6,416 nt of DNA from Ktedonobacterales bacterium (GCA_013815535.1 JACDGC010000236.1:1-6416), one strand, 5' to 3'. Counted from the first letter of the stretch, positions 1 to 5,347 are shown. Translations and numbers: made by a program. The notes: generated by a model from the letters alone, not told the origin.

Positions 1-638
1 GTGCCCCCCCCTAGGTCGATCAGCGCCGTCGCGCCGTCGCGCTCACCCGGGGCCAGCACCGCTTCGGCAGCGGCGAGCGGCGCAACGACGACATCCTCCA
101 CCTCCAGGCGGGCGCGTTCGGCGCATTTCAGCAGGTTGCGATAGGCCGAGTGCGCGCCAGTGACGATGTGTGCTTCGGCTTCGAGGCGATAGCCAGCCAT
201 TCCCGCAGGATTTTTGATGCCGTCTTGGCCATCCACCAGATAGGTGCGGGGCAAGACCGCCAGGACCATGCGGTTAGCCTCCAGCGGGACGGAGCCTGCG
301 ACATCCAGCACATGCGTGATGTCATCCCCGTCGATGTCGCGGTTGCTGGGCGCGATGGCCACCGCGCCGCGATGGTTCTGCGACTGGATGTGCGCGCCCG
401 AGATGGAGCAAAAGGCACGCATGCTGCGTGCGCCCGTCAGGTGCGCGGCGCGGTCGAGCGCTCGGGTGATGCCATTGGCTACCTCGTCGATATCCGTGAT
501 GCCACCGCGTCGGATGCCCTGCGTTGGTTCCTGGGTGGCGGCCTGGATGTGCAGATGACGCTCGCGGTCCAACTGCCCAACCACCACGGCGATCTTGGTC
601 GAGCCGATATCCACACCCGTAAACAATGTGTCGCGCAT
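1..638 (-). CDS. ftsA: Cell division protein FtsA, N-terminal part (3' end outside window)
   Basis: Actin-like ATPase that tethers FtsZ filaments to the cytoplasmic membrane and recruits later divisome proteins. Reading leftward from ATG at 638, 212 codons are present; the family is usually about 400-450 residues, so roughly half is missing. The nucleotide-binding phosphate-1 motif is at residues 9-17 (VDIGSTKIA). The FtsA-specific 1C (SHS2-type) domain follows at about residues 80-165, with SISGAHIQSQN near residue 90 and the family signature GIKNPAGMAG near 147-156. The phosphate-2 motif DLGGG (208-212) sits exactly at the window edge. The 1C region and GIKNP signature separate it from MreB, DnaK and PilM. 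An SD-like AAGGA lies about 12 nt before the ATG. It is transcribed divergently from larB. No ftsQ lies directly upstream, although ftsQ-ftsA is the common order; ftsZ would be expected beyond the left edge but cannot be seen. I found no convincing promoter for it. Confidence 0.95.
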   Translation of the reverse strand, partial: MRDTLFTGVDIGSTKIAVVVGQLDRERHLHIQAATQEPTQGIRRGGITDIDEVANGITRALDRAAHLTGARSMRAFCSISGAHIQSQNHRGAVAIAPSNRDIDGDDITHVLDVAGSVPLEANRMVLAVLPRTYLVDGQDGIKNPAGMAGYRLEAEAHIVTGAHSAYRNLLKCAERARLEVEDVVVAPLAAAEAVLAPGERDGATALIDLGGG

Positions 639-920
639 AGGAGTGATGATTCCTTCCCCAACCCCGTTCCCTTGTGGAACTTCCCTGATCTCAACGATAG
701 CCATCGCAACGGGGGTGCCAGACTGCATGGTGTGCCCGCGCCTGCGCCAGCGAACGCTGCTGACTGGGCGAGCGCACGGGCACGGCGGCAGCAGCACGCG
801 CTGCCCATGTGGCGGATGAAAAGCCCGCGACTATTTAAGGAGAAAGTGGTGGCTGGCTATCACATTGCTCGCGTGGCAGTGTGCCCTTTGCACATTCCTT
901 ACAGTTGCGTTGGCGTAGCG

Positions 921-950
921 TTGTGGTTGCAGGCGGTGTTGTGCTACACT
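921..950 (+). promoter_or_regulatory. Putative extended -10 promoter pointing toward larB
   Basis: A -35-like TTGTGG (921-926) is followed after 18 nt by TACACT (945-950). The TG at 942-943 is placed correctly for an extended -10 element. Transcription would begin near 957, about 330 nt before the chosen larB start. That leaves room for a long leader or a separate small RNA. The same TGTGCTAnnnT form occurs in the promoter at 2760-2768, which suggests a shared housekeeping promoter type. Confidence 0.45.
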
Positions 951-972
951 TATGGTAATGCCTGCGAGCAGA

Positions 973-1061
973 TGTCCAAGCGGCGTGAGTGGTGCAATTT
1001 CACACTCCCTGCCAACGGGCGTTGCGGGCGTATCCTCAATCCCCCTCCGCTCGTATGGACA
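973..1061 (+). other. Possible structured leader RNA upstream of larB
   Basis: The arms TGTCCA-AGCGG (973-983) and CCGCT-cgta-TGGACA (1047-1061) pair over 11 bp with a four-base bulge and close a domain of about 63 nt. Inside are GAGTG (987-991) with CACTC (1003-1007) and CAAC (1013-1016) with GTTG (1021-1024) around a GGGC loop, flanked by CCC/GGG. It lies just downstream of a predicted promoter and upstream of larB. I could not match it to a known riboswitch consensus. In GC-rich DNA such pairing can arise by chance, so this is a hypothesis. Confidence 0.25.
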
Positions 1062-1208
1062 GATGAGCTTGACATCACCAGTCGCTTCATGTAACCACCC
1101 TTCAGGTGACGCAAGAACGTGCCGATGATGAAAAGCAGCCAGGATGGCATGCGTAGCCCTCCCTGGTGGGCATTGTGAGCAATTTCCTATGTCCGCTGGT
1201 GGCTCGCA

Positions 1209-1217
1209 TGGTAGACT
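1209..1217 (+). promoter_or_regulatory. Weak extended -10 element close to larB
   Basis: TGG followed by TAGACT gives a TGn-extended -10 with four of six consensus bases. There is no -35 match at the right distance. Transcription would start near 1224, 60 nt before the chosen larB start at 1284. It is an alternative to the upstream promoter at 921-950. Confidence 0.25.
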
Positions 1218-1283
1218 GAATACTGATGGGTGGTTTGCACTGTGATGAACAATCACGCGCACAACTACGAGGGCACACCAACC

Positions 1284-2072
1284 ATGGCACACGGCAACGA
1301 GACGATCACCCACCGCGACGGCGCGCAGTCCCTGCCCGCCACCGCACTCGATCGGCCTGATCTGGACCGCGCGACACGTCGGGGCATCCCCGAAGTGATC
1401 CTCGCTGACTCCAAATCAGCCGACCAAGTGATCGCCATTGCCCGCCAGTTTCTCGCGAGCACTGGTCGGGCGCTGATCTCGCGCCTGCCCGATGCCATGC
1501 TGCCCCAGGTGGTGGCCGCGCTCCCTGAAGCGGAGTCGCTGCGCTTCCCCCTGTCCCACGCTCTGCGCCTGACCTTGCCGGGCACACCCCCACCGACATC
1601 TGGTGGGCACATCGGCATCATCACCGCAGGCACATCAGATATTCCCTATGCCGATGAGGCGCGCTTCATCGCCGAAGCGATGGGGTGCCAGGTCACTTGC
1701 ATCTTTGATGTGGGCGTCGCTGGCGTCCATCGACTCTTCGATCCCTTGAATGCGCTCATCACCAACGGTGCCGATGTCGCCATTGTGGCGGCGGGCATGG
1801 ACGGTGCATTGCCCTCGCTTGTTGCGGGCCTGGTTCCCTTTCCGGTCATCGGACTGCCAACCCCCATCGGGTATGGCATGGGGGGGCAAGGTGAAGGGGC
1901 ACTGCTGGCCATGCTGCAAAGCTGCTCGCCTGGTTTGGTGGTGGTCAATATCGGCAATGGCATTGGCGCGGGTGCGGTCGCCGCGCTGATTGCGAATCGT
2001 GTCGCCACCGTGCGGCACGCTTCACCCTCGGACGCGACCGCAGCCCCATTCGTCGAAGTGGCGACGAATTGA
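1284..2072 (+). CDS. larB: LarB: pyridinium-3,5-biscarboxylic acid mononucleotide synthase (nickel-pincer cofactor)
   Basis: LarB carboxylates the pyridine ring of nicotinic acid adenine dinucleotide and hydrolyses its phosphoanhydride. This is the first step toward the nickel-pincer nucleotide used by lactate racemase (LarA) and related enzymes. The protein has 262 residues, against about 245-260 for the family. The N-terminal signature D-R-x2-R-x-G-x-PEVI is at 28-39. The PurE-like fold follows with TAGTSDIPYADEA near residues 114-126 and DVGVAGVHR near 139-147. The SCSPG motif carries Cys214, equivalent to the covalent catalytic Cys of characterised LarB (Cys221 in Lactobacillus plantarum). 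One oddity is NIGNG at 222-226, where the family usually has NIDNG. I chose ATG 1284 because GAGGG (1269-1273) lies 10 nt upstream; ATG 1245 and GTG 1230 are in-frame alternatives with poorer SDs. No larA, larC or larE is visible nearby. PurE itself is excluded by the LarB-specific N-terminal signature and the Cys motif. Confidence 0.92.
   Translation: MAHGNETITHRDGAQSLPATALDRPDLDRATRRGIPEVILADSKSADQVIAIARQFLASTGRALISRLPDAMLPQVVAALPEAESLRFPLSHALRLTLPGTPPPTSGGHIGIITAGTSDIPYADEARFIAEAMGCQVTCIFDVGVAGVHRLFDPLNALITNGADVAIVAAGMDGALPSLVAGLVPFPVIGLPTPIGYGMGGQGEGALLAMLQSCSPGLVVVNIGNGIGAGAVAALIANRVATVRHASPSDATAAPFVEVATN
2048..2069 (+). terminator. Hairpin overlapping the larB 3' end (no U tract)
   Basis: ATTCGTCG (2048-2055) and CGACGAAT (2062-2069) form a perfect 8-bp stem with a 6-nt loop, ending immediately before the last base pair of the larB stop region. 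No T run follows, so it is not a classical intrinsic terminator. It could protect the mRNA 3' end or be a U-independent terminator. Confidence 0.3.
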
Positions 2073-2121
2073 GCGTCCTATCGGGCGAACGTCTTGCTGG
2101 TTGGCAAGCTATGTGCTTTCT

Positions 2122-2134
2122 ACCCTGGCAGGGT
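2122..2134. promoter_or_regulatory. 13-bp perfect palindrome upstream of the KGG-repeat gene
   Basis: ACCCTG-g-CAGGGT is a perfect dyad 76 bp upstream of the KGG-gene start. Its single central base makes an RNA hairpin unlikely, so a dimeric DNA-binding protein would be the more natural reader. No convincing -10/-35 pair accompanies it, so its role as an operator is inference only. Confidence 0.2.
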
Positions 2135-2210
2135 GCTTCCCCACCACAGATTCTGCGTTGCACACTCGTGCGACGCATCATCCCCCCCAACAAATTAGAG
2201 GTGAACAGAG

Positions 2211-2510
2211 ATGGCAGAGAATACCGCTCCCAAGAAACGTGGTCCTGAGCCTGGTTCGCAGAAGGCGAAGCATGGCGGTCAAGCCGTCCGTGAGAAATAT
2301 GGTCCCGAGTTCTACTCGCGCATCGGCAAAAAGGGTGGCGAGGCCGTGAAAGAGAAGCGCGGCCCCGGCTTCTATGCCGAGATCGGCAAGAAGGGTGGCG
2401 AGTCCACCAAGCGCGTGCAGGGCCTTGAGTTCTATTCGCGCATCGGGAAAAAGGGCGGCGAACGTGGCCGCGCCACCCCGAAGAAAGCGCCCGAAGGCAA
2501 CACGAAGTAA
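2211..2510 (+). CDS. KGG-repeat stress hydrophilin (GsiB/YciG-like)
   Basis: Small, highly charged, very hydrophilic 99-residue protein built of four 20-residue repeats from Gly11 to about residue 90. The repeat core is G-P-x-F-Y-x-x-I-G-K-K-G-G-E, seen fully in repeats 2-4 (KKGG at 40-43, 60-63 and 80-83). Repeat 1 is degenerate, with GPEPGSQKAKHGG and no Phe-Tyr pair. This matches the KGG stress-induced repeat family (Pfam KGG), which includes Bacillus GsiB and enterobacterial YciG. GsiB-type proteins are desiccation and general-stress hydrophilins with the same 20-residue period. There is no signal peptide or membrane segment, so it should be cytosolic. The N-terminal and C-terminal tails are Lys/Pro-rich, which could favour nucleic-acid contact, but that is speculation. 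AGAGGTG just upstream of ATG 2211 is a good SD. Hairpins at 2544-2578 and 2642-2672 end its unit, so it is probably monocistronic. The molecular function of the family is not firmly known. Confidence 0.92.
   Translation: MAENTAPKKRGPEPGSQKAKHGGQAVREKYGPEFYSRIGKKGGEAVKEKRGPGFYAEIGKKGGESTKRVQGLEFYSRIGKKGGERGRATPKKAPEGNTK
2241..2480 (+). repeat. Four tandem 60-bp coding repeats (KGG motif)
   Basis: The repeat units begin at 2241, 2301, 2361 and 2421 and each encodes 20 residues with no change of period. Units 2 and 4 share the same TTCTA-tcgcgcatcgg core with few substitutions, and AAGGGTGGCGAG recurs at the end of units 2 and 3. The first unit is the most diverged. Such an array can expand or contract by slippage or recombination, so copy number may vary between strains. 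Confidence 0.85.
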
Positions 2511-2543
2511 GGTCTGAACCTCACTCATGTTGACCACCGCAAC

Positions 2544-2578
2544 GCGCCTCGTGCTTCACATCGTGCGCCACGAGGCGC
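2544..2578 (+). terminator. Perfect 10-bp hairpin after the KGG gene (no U tract)
   Basis: GCGCCTCGTG (2544-2553) pairs exactly with CACGAGGCGC (2569-2578) around a 15-nt loop, 34 nt after the stop codon. No T run follows. It precedes a canonical terminator, so it may stabilise the transcript 3' end or help pause polymerase rather than terminate by itself. Confidence 0.4.
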
Positions 2579-2641
2579 TTGCAGGCATTCTCGTTTCATC
2601 GCTCTCTTGTCCACACCTCACAAACCATTTCGGCCTTATTT

Positions 2642-2672
2642 GGCGAGCGCAAACGCGCTCGCCCCTTTTTTT
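2642..2672 (+). terminator. Strong intrinsic terminator downstream of the KGG gene
   Basis: GGCGAGCGC (2642-2650) and GCGCTCGCC (2655-2663) form a perfect 9-bp stem with an AAAC loop. They are followed by CC and seven Ts (2666-2672). The T run is on one side only, so it terminates rightward transcription and insulates the KGG gene from the glycosylase gene that follows. Confidence 0.9.
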
Positions 2673-2732
2673 AGGCGCGGCACGCTAAATCCCTGCCACC
2701 GCATGGCGTTCCCACAACCACTCGGCATTCCC

Positions 2733-2787
2733 AATAGCACCGCTATTCTCGAAAATTTGTGCTATCATGAAGCAAACATAGTAGCAC
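2733..2787 (+). promoter_or_regulatory. Promoter with overlapping operator-like dyad for the YcaQ-type glycosylase
   Basis: TATCAT (2763-2768; five of six consensus bases) with TG at 2760-2761 forms a good extended -10; transcription should start near 2775. It lies inside an interrupted dyad, GTGCTATCATG (2759-2769) and CATAGTAGCAC (2777-2787), pairing at 9 of 11 positions across a 7-bp spacer, so a bound repressor would cover -10 and +1. A further TAGCAC (2735-2740) lies within AATAGC-acc-GCTATT (2733-2747) near the -35 position, one half-site spacing (about 24 bp) upstream. No clear -35 hexamer is visible, as is common for extended -10 promoters. The promoter is well supported; the operator is inference. 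Confidence 0.6.
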
Positions 2788-2806
2788 GAAACAGGAGGAT
2801 GGGGTG

Positions 2807-4027
2807 ATGGAGCTTTCGCGGCAAGGGGCGCGCGATCTGTTGCTGGCGGCTCAGGGATTGACCGTGCCACCCCGGCGGGCCGCACGCAAGGCCGATGTGT
2901 TGGCGACGATTCGCGCAATGGGGGTGTTGCAGATCGACACCATCAATGTCGTCGCGCGTAGCCCCTATCTGGTGCTGTGGAGCCGTTTGGGCGATTTTCC
3001 CCTCCCCTGGCTCGAAGCGTTGCTGAGCGAACACGTGCTCTTCGAGTTTTGGTCGCATGAAGCTTGCTTCTTGCCTATCGAAGACTATCCCCTCTATCGC
3101 CGCCTGATGCTCGACCGACGCAAGGGCTGGCGCACCTCGCACGAGTGGCTGGCGGAGCATGCCGATGTGGTGGCGCAGGTGCAGGCGGTGGTGGCCGCGC
3201 AGGGGATGGCGCGCTCAGCGGATTTCGCCCGCGTTGCCACCGAGCAGAGTGGCTGGTGGAACTGGAAGATCGAGAAGCAGGCGCTGGAGCATCTCTTCAA
3301 TGTCGGTGATTTGATGGTCGCTGGGCGGCACAACTTTCACCGCCTCTACGCGACCCGTGCGACCGTCTTGCCCGATTGGGATGATGCCGACGCCCCCAGC
3401 TATGACGAGGTGCGCCGCCAATTCGCTTTGCGCACCGTGCGGGCGCTGGGCATCGCCCTGGCGCGGTGGGTGCCAGATTACTATCGCACCCCCAAACCCG
3501 GCAGCGCCGCCTATCTGCATGAGTTGGCCGTTGCGGGTGAGTTGGTCGAAGCGCGCATCAGTGGGTGGGACGAACCTGCCTATCTGCACCCCGACCATCT
3601 GGCGCTGGCCGAGGCGGCGCAGGCGGGCAAGCTGCACAGCCGCGTCACCACCCTCCTCTCGCCCTTTGACCCCATCATCTGGGATCGCACGCGGGCACGC
3701 GACCTCTTTGACTTTGACTACACCATTGAGTGCTATACGCCACAGCCGAAGCGCCAGTATGGCTACTTCTCGTTGGGGATTTTGCATCGGGGCGCGCTGG
3801 TGGGGCGGCTGGACCCCAAGGCTCACCGGCAAGCGGGCATCATGGAGGTCAAAGCGCTGCACTTTGAGCCAGCGGTGCGGCTGACCGACCGGCTGCTGCG
3901 CGAATTAGCTGAAACTTTGCAGCGGTTTGCCCACTGGCATGCGACCCCCACCGTCACGATCCGCTGGGCGAATGTGGCGGGCGCGGCAGAGCGCCTGACG
4001 GAATATCTGGCAACGGGTGCCCCCTAG
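2807..4027 (+). CDS. ycaQ: YcaQ/AlkX-type winged-helix DNA glycosylase (interstrand crosslink repair)
   Basis: Member of the HTH_42 family (AlkZ/AlkX; E. coli YcaQ). These enzymes excise alkylated, cross-linked purines by base excision and so unhook interstrand crosslinks without nucleotide excision repair. The protein has 406 residues, close to E. coli YcaQ at about 410. The catalytic motif of the family is Q-x-D or Q-x-Q; here it is Gln42-Ile43-Asp44 in LQIDTINVV, which is the AlkX (Q-x-D) type rather than the antibiotic-resistance AlkZ (Q-x-Q) type. VLWSRLG follows, and FWSHEACFLPIEDYPLYR near residues 81-98 is the second conserved block. The C-terminal part contains LLSPFDPIIWDR and YGYFSLGILHRGALVGRLDPK, typical of the family. 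AGGAGG (2793-2798) lies 8 nt before ATG 2807; GTG at 2804 is an in-frame alternative. No signal peptide or membrane segment is present. The gene has its own promoter and a possible operator, which would fit damage- or ligand-controlled expression. Confidence 0.92.
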   Translation: MELSRQGARDLLLAAQGLTVPPRRAARKADVLATIRAMGVLQIDTINVVARSPYLVLWSRLGDFPLPWLEALLSEHVLFEFWSHEACFLPIEDYPLYRRLMLDRRKGWRTSHEWLAEHADVVAQVQAVVAAQGMARSADFARVATEQSGWWNWKIEKQALEHLFNVGDLMVAGRHNFHRLYATRATVLPDWDDADAPSYDEVRRQFALRTVRALGIALARWVPDYYRTPKPGSAAYLHELAVAGELVEARISGWDEPAYLHPDHLALAEAAQAGKLHSRVTTLLSPFDPIIWDRTRARDLFDFDYTIECYTPQPKRQYGYFSLGILHRGALVGRLDPKAHRQAGIMEVKALHFEPAVRLTDRLLRELAETLQRFAHWHATPTVTIRWANVAGAAERLTEYLATGAP

Positions 4028-4033
4028 CTGCGG

Positions 4034-4054
4034 CTTGCCAGCCAGGCGGGCAAG
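4034..4054 (+). other. Small inverted repeat between glycosylase and hydrolase genes
   Basis: CTTGCC (4034-4039) pairs with GGCAAG (4049-4054) around 9 nt, beginning 6 nt after the glycosylase stop codon. There is no T run. It also occupies the -35 region of the TATAAT at 4063, so it could serve as a weak terminator hairpin or as an operator for the hydrolase gene. Confidence 0.25.
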
Positions 4055-4062
4055 AAAGATCG

Positions 4063-4068
4063 TATAAT
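4063..4068 (+). promoter_or_regulatory. Consensus -10 box upstream of the alpha/beta hydrolase gene
   Basis: A perfect TATAAT stands in otherwise GC-rich DNA, 74 bp before the hydrolase start. The nearest -35-like sequence, TTGCCA (4035-4040), is 22 nt away, which is too far for a standard promoter, and no TGn extension is present. An activator may be needed, or the -35 contact may be weak. Confidence 0.45.
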
Positions 4069-4142
4069 AGAGGTGATTATTTCATCCATCTGCGGTTCTG
4101 GGTTGGCGCAGCTGGCGTCGCGTAGTGAGGTTCACCACGAAA

Positions 4143-5201
4143 ATGGAAGTGCCGTCTTTGTCAGTCATCATCCGTCGTCTGGTGCCACGGTCGCTGTGGT
4201 TGCCAATCTTCTTCGTGATGATGGGGTTCATCTCGCTCATTAATCCACGGCTGGTGCGCCCGCTCACCCCTGATGAGCGCCAGGCCCGCCGCCGCCGCTT
4301 GGCCTGGCTGCGTCGTCGGCAGGCGGCGCTGCCCCAGCGGCAACTGATGGGGCGTTTGCTGGGATGCAACACCCCCTCGTTCGATCTGCCCCTGCCCGAA
4401 GCCGATGACATCCTGATCTTGTCGCATGGCATCCCGGTGGTGCCTTGGCTGAAGCGGGTGGGCGTGCGGCAGTGGGCACTGTGGCTCGATCACCTGGGCG
4501 AGACGCTGCGCGCCCGTTACCCTGATCGCGCCGACATCGCCCCTGGCATCGCCTGGGAAGAGTGGCTGCAAGGGCACGTGCGCTATGTTGAGGCGCATTT
4601 CGCGCGCATTGCGGGGCAACGCATCGCGCGCTTGCTGGCGGCACTGCCCGAAGCTGATGTGGGAAATATCTACCTCTTTGGGCATAGCGCGGGTGGCTCG
4701 GCCATCTTGCAATATCTGGCGGATCTGCGTGATGGCAGCGCCGTTGCACCCGCGCGCCCCATCCGTGCCGCGCTGACGTTGGATGCCGCTGTGTGGGGGC
4801 CAGCTCGCCTGTGGACTGGCTGGCCCATCGCGCCTGAGCGTCCGGGGCGGATGGATCATCTGTTGCCGAAATTGCGCCACTATCTGACTATTAGCGGCCC
4901 CAAGTTGCGCTGGCACCGCCACTTGACGTGGTCACGCAATTATATGGAATTGCCTTTTCGCGGTCTGGGGGCATGGGCGCAAGAACAAGGCTTCACCATC
5001 CTCACGGTCAGCAATCTGGCTGACGCTTTCAGTCACCCACAGCTCGATGACTTGCCCTACCTTGAGATGCATATCGGGCGGCGCTTCGACATCAAAGGGA
5101 CAGCGACCGGGCGCACGCACCTGTGTGTGCAGCGCGACCCACGCGTGCCCCATTATCTGTGGTGGCATGACGAAGTGCCGTTGCGCCAACTCACGTGGTG
5201 A
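4143..5201 (+). CDS. Putative membrane-anchored alpha/beta hydrolase (esterase/lipase-like)
   Basis: 352 residues. Residues 18-33 form a short hydrophobic segment (LWLPIFFVMMGFISLI) preceded by Arg residues and followed by an Arg-rich stretch (about 45-60). This looks like a single uncleaved membrane anchor, but the strong positive charge after it leaves the topology uncertain. The hydrolase core begins near residue 90 with strand ILILSHG (His95-Gly96, an oxyanion-type HG motif). The nucleophile elbow is Gly180-His181-Ser182-Ala183-Gly184, preceded by strand NIYLF, with Ser182 as the likely nucleophile. The acid and base are not certain: Asp294 in NLADAFSH is a candidate acid, with His298, His326 or His342 as possible bases. 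The substrate cannot be read from the sequence. The start was chosen at ATG 4143 because GTGAGG lies 12 nt upstream; GTG 4125 is in frame but has no SD. I do not recognise a named subfamily. Neighbours give no functional clue. Confidence 0.75.
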   Translation: MEVPSLSVIIRRLVPRSLWLPIFFVMMGFISLINPRLVRPLTPDERQARRRRLAWLRRRQAALPQRQLMGRLLGCNTPSFDLPLPEADDILILSHGIPVVPWLKRVGVRQWALWLDHLGETLRARYPDRADIAPGIAWEEWLQGHVRYVEAHFARIAGQRIARLLAALPEADVGNIYLFGHSAGGSAILQYLADLRDGSAVAPARPIRAALTLDAAVWGPARLWTGWPIAPERPGRMDHLLPKLRHYLTISGPKLRWHRHLTWSRNYMELPFRGLGAWAQEQGFTILTVSNLADAFSHPQLDDLPYLEMHIGRRFDIKGTATGRTHLCVQRDPRVPHYLWWHDEVPLRQLTW

Positions 5202-5217
5202 GGCATCCGCGCACCTG

Positions 5218-5255
5218 ACATGGGCGTGGCAGCAAGCTCGCTGTCACGCCCATGT
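5218..5255 (+). terminator. 16-bp hairpin after the hydrolase gene (no U tract)
   Basis: The arms 5218-5233 and 5240-5255 (outer part ACATGGGCGTG / CACGCCCATGT) pair over 16 bp with one G-T wobble and a 6-nt loop AAGCTC, 17 nt past the stop codon. It is the most stable-looking hairpin in the window. No T run follows on either strand. It probably marks the 3' end of the hydrolase transcript by protection or by U-independent termination. Confidence 0.5.
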
Positions 5256-5347
5256 TGTCGGCGCAAACGTCCTATACCCCTGCTATTTACGCGCCCATGA
5301 ACGATAATGAGGGGTGAAACTGATCTTTGCAGAAATGAGCCCCGCCC

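Larger units (their letters stand above)
639..1283. other. Long divergent intergenic region, ftsA / larB
   Basis: About 645 bp separates the divergent starts of ftsA and larB, and no reading frame looks like a conserved gene. It contains an extended -10 promoter pointing right (921-950), a possible folded leader (973-1061), a second weak -10 element near larB (1209-1217) and small perfect inverted repeats at 666-680 (GTTCC/GGAAC, 5-nt loop) and 880-894 (TGTGC/GCACA, 5-nt loop). The first lies in what would be the ftsA leader, about 28 nt before its start. A minus-strand 66-codon ORF (950-1150) has an SD but no recognisable homology. Longer open frames through this region are rich in His, Cys and Arg and look like chance reading of GC-rich DNA. 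Confidence 0.6.

Noticed and set aside
150..1094. Plus-strand open frame of 314 codons
   Set aside because: It lies antisense to ftsA, whose minus-strand translation has clear FtsA motifs, and then runs into the spacer. Its product is low-complexity with many Arg, His and Cys and resembles no family.
1091..1101. AGGGTGGTTAC on the minus strand, resembling part of a T-box
   Set aside because: It departs from the AGGGTGGNACCGCG consensus after the first seven bases, lacks a specifier stem, and no aminoacyl-tRNA or amino-acid gene follows.
1131..1180. CAGCCAGG...CCCTGGTGGGC upstream of larB, considered as a NiCo riboswitch
   Set aside because: Only scattered bases fit the conserved internal-loop pattern, and the four-helix arrangement cannot be drawn. 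The nickel link to larB made it tempting but the sequence does not support it.
831..1313. Minus-strand open frame of 160 codons between ftsA and larB, considered as ftsQ
   Set aside because: No POTRA domain or N-terminal transmembrane pattern, a high His/Cys content, and it overlaps the larB start.
2607..2807. Plus-strand open frame of 66 codons between the KGG and glycosylase genes
   Set aside because: It spans the intrinsic terminator and the glycosylase promoter, and has no SD or protein-like composition.
3215..3862. Minus-strand open frame of 215 codons inside the glycosylase gene
   Set aside because: Shadow of the YcaQ-type gene, whose family motifs are continuous across this segment.
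4161..4922. Minus-strand open frame of 253 codons
   Set aside because: Fully antisense to the hydrolase gene; rich in Gln, Arg, His and Pro with no recognisable domain, as expected for the complement of GC-rich coding DNA.
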